From assembly GCA_023386115.1 (NCBI GenBank), contig JAEWKL010000911.1:1-5986 (forward strand): a stretch of DNA of 5,986 bases, written 5' to 3'. Below the pieces are notes generated by a model that did not search any database, had not been told where the DNA came from, and was given only the letters and a program-made list of their open reading frames with translations. This DNA comes from Pseudomonadota bacterium. Lineage in GTDB: Bacteria > Pseudomonadota > Alphaproteobacteria > Rhizobiales > Beijerinckiaceae. Positions 5,872-5,986 of the stretch are shown here, one piece after another. The number at the start of each line of letters is the position of its first letter. Within the stretch, counting starts at the first letter, position 1. The position numbers were made by a program, and so were the translations under genes.

Positions 5872-5986
5872 TCACGCCCCGGCGGTCTCGCCCGCCTTCG
5901 TCTCGTCCTCGTCGCGGAACAGCTCCTCGCGGGAGACCTGCTCCTCGACGACATTGACCCGCTCCAGCAGGTGATCGACCGTCTTC
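5872..5986 (-). CDS. tig: Trigger factor, C-terminal end only (partial)
   Basis: Only the last 37 complete codons and the TGA stop (5872-5874) lie in the window; the start is beyond the right edge. The visible protein has KTVDHLLERVNVVEEQ followed by VSREELFRDEDE and an acidic, Ala/Gly-rich tail ending TAGA. This matches the C terminus of alphaproteobacterial trigger factors, where a motif like KVVDFILE...VSREELF closes the substrate-binding domain. Trigger factor is the ribosome-associated chaperone and peptidyl-prolyl isomerase that shields nascent chains. Its position directly upstream of clpP is the classical tig-clpP-clpX-lon order and strengthens the call. The ribosome-binding and isomerase domains cannot be assessed here. 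Confidence 0.88.
   Translation of the reverse strand, partial: KTVDHLLERVNVVEEQVSREELFRDEDETKAGETAGA

Noticed and set aside
5312..5974. A 220-codon plus-strand frame opposite clpP and tig
   Set aside because: It is antisense to two conserved genes and crosses their intergenic gap, and it has no recognisable domain.

Overview
This is a GC-rich chromosomal window from an alphaproteobacterium, most likely of the order Hyphomicrobiales and possibly Methylobacterium-like. The case rests on the tig-clpP-clpX-lon gene order, the MucR/Ros-family regulator and protein sequences close to those of that group. The genus is an inference from pattern memory, not from a search.

Layout: positions 1-414 hold no gene I can defend. 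This stretch carries small inverted repeats and a locally AT-rich segment just before a plus-strand MucR/Ros-type regulator (415-819). A perfect 16-bp hairpin (869-904) separates that gene from the convergent lon gene. From there to the right edge everything is on the minus strand, so transcription runs right to left: the 3' end of tig (trigger factor, 5872-5986, cut by the window edge), clpP (5180-5809), clpX (3625-4896) and lon (929-3352).

The minus-strand genes form a protein quality-control cluster. Trigger factor assists folding of nascent chains. ClpX unfolds tagged or misfolded substrates and feeds them to the ClpP chamber. Lon is an independent AAA+ protease of the same network. The genes are probably not one simple operon: tig and clpP are only 62 bp apart, clpP and clpX are separated by 283 bp with a large inverted repeat and a possible promoter, and clpX and lon are separated by 272 bp holding a clpX terminator and a good sigma-32-like heat-shock promoter for lon.

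All three complete protease genes keep their catalytic and nucleotide-binding residues and look functional. The longest frames for clpX (TTG) and lon (GTG) start too early, and I moved both to internal ATG codons with proper Shine-Dalgarno sites. The most unusual protein is the MucR homologue, which has lost most of the zinc ligands of the Ros zinc finger. I see no mobile element, CRISPR array, rRNA or tRNA, and nothing that amounts to a new multi-gene system; this is mostly a conserved housekeeping region with some interesting intergenic structure.
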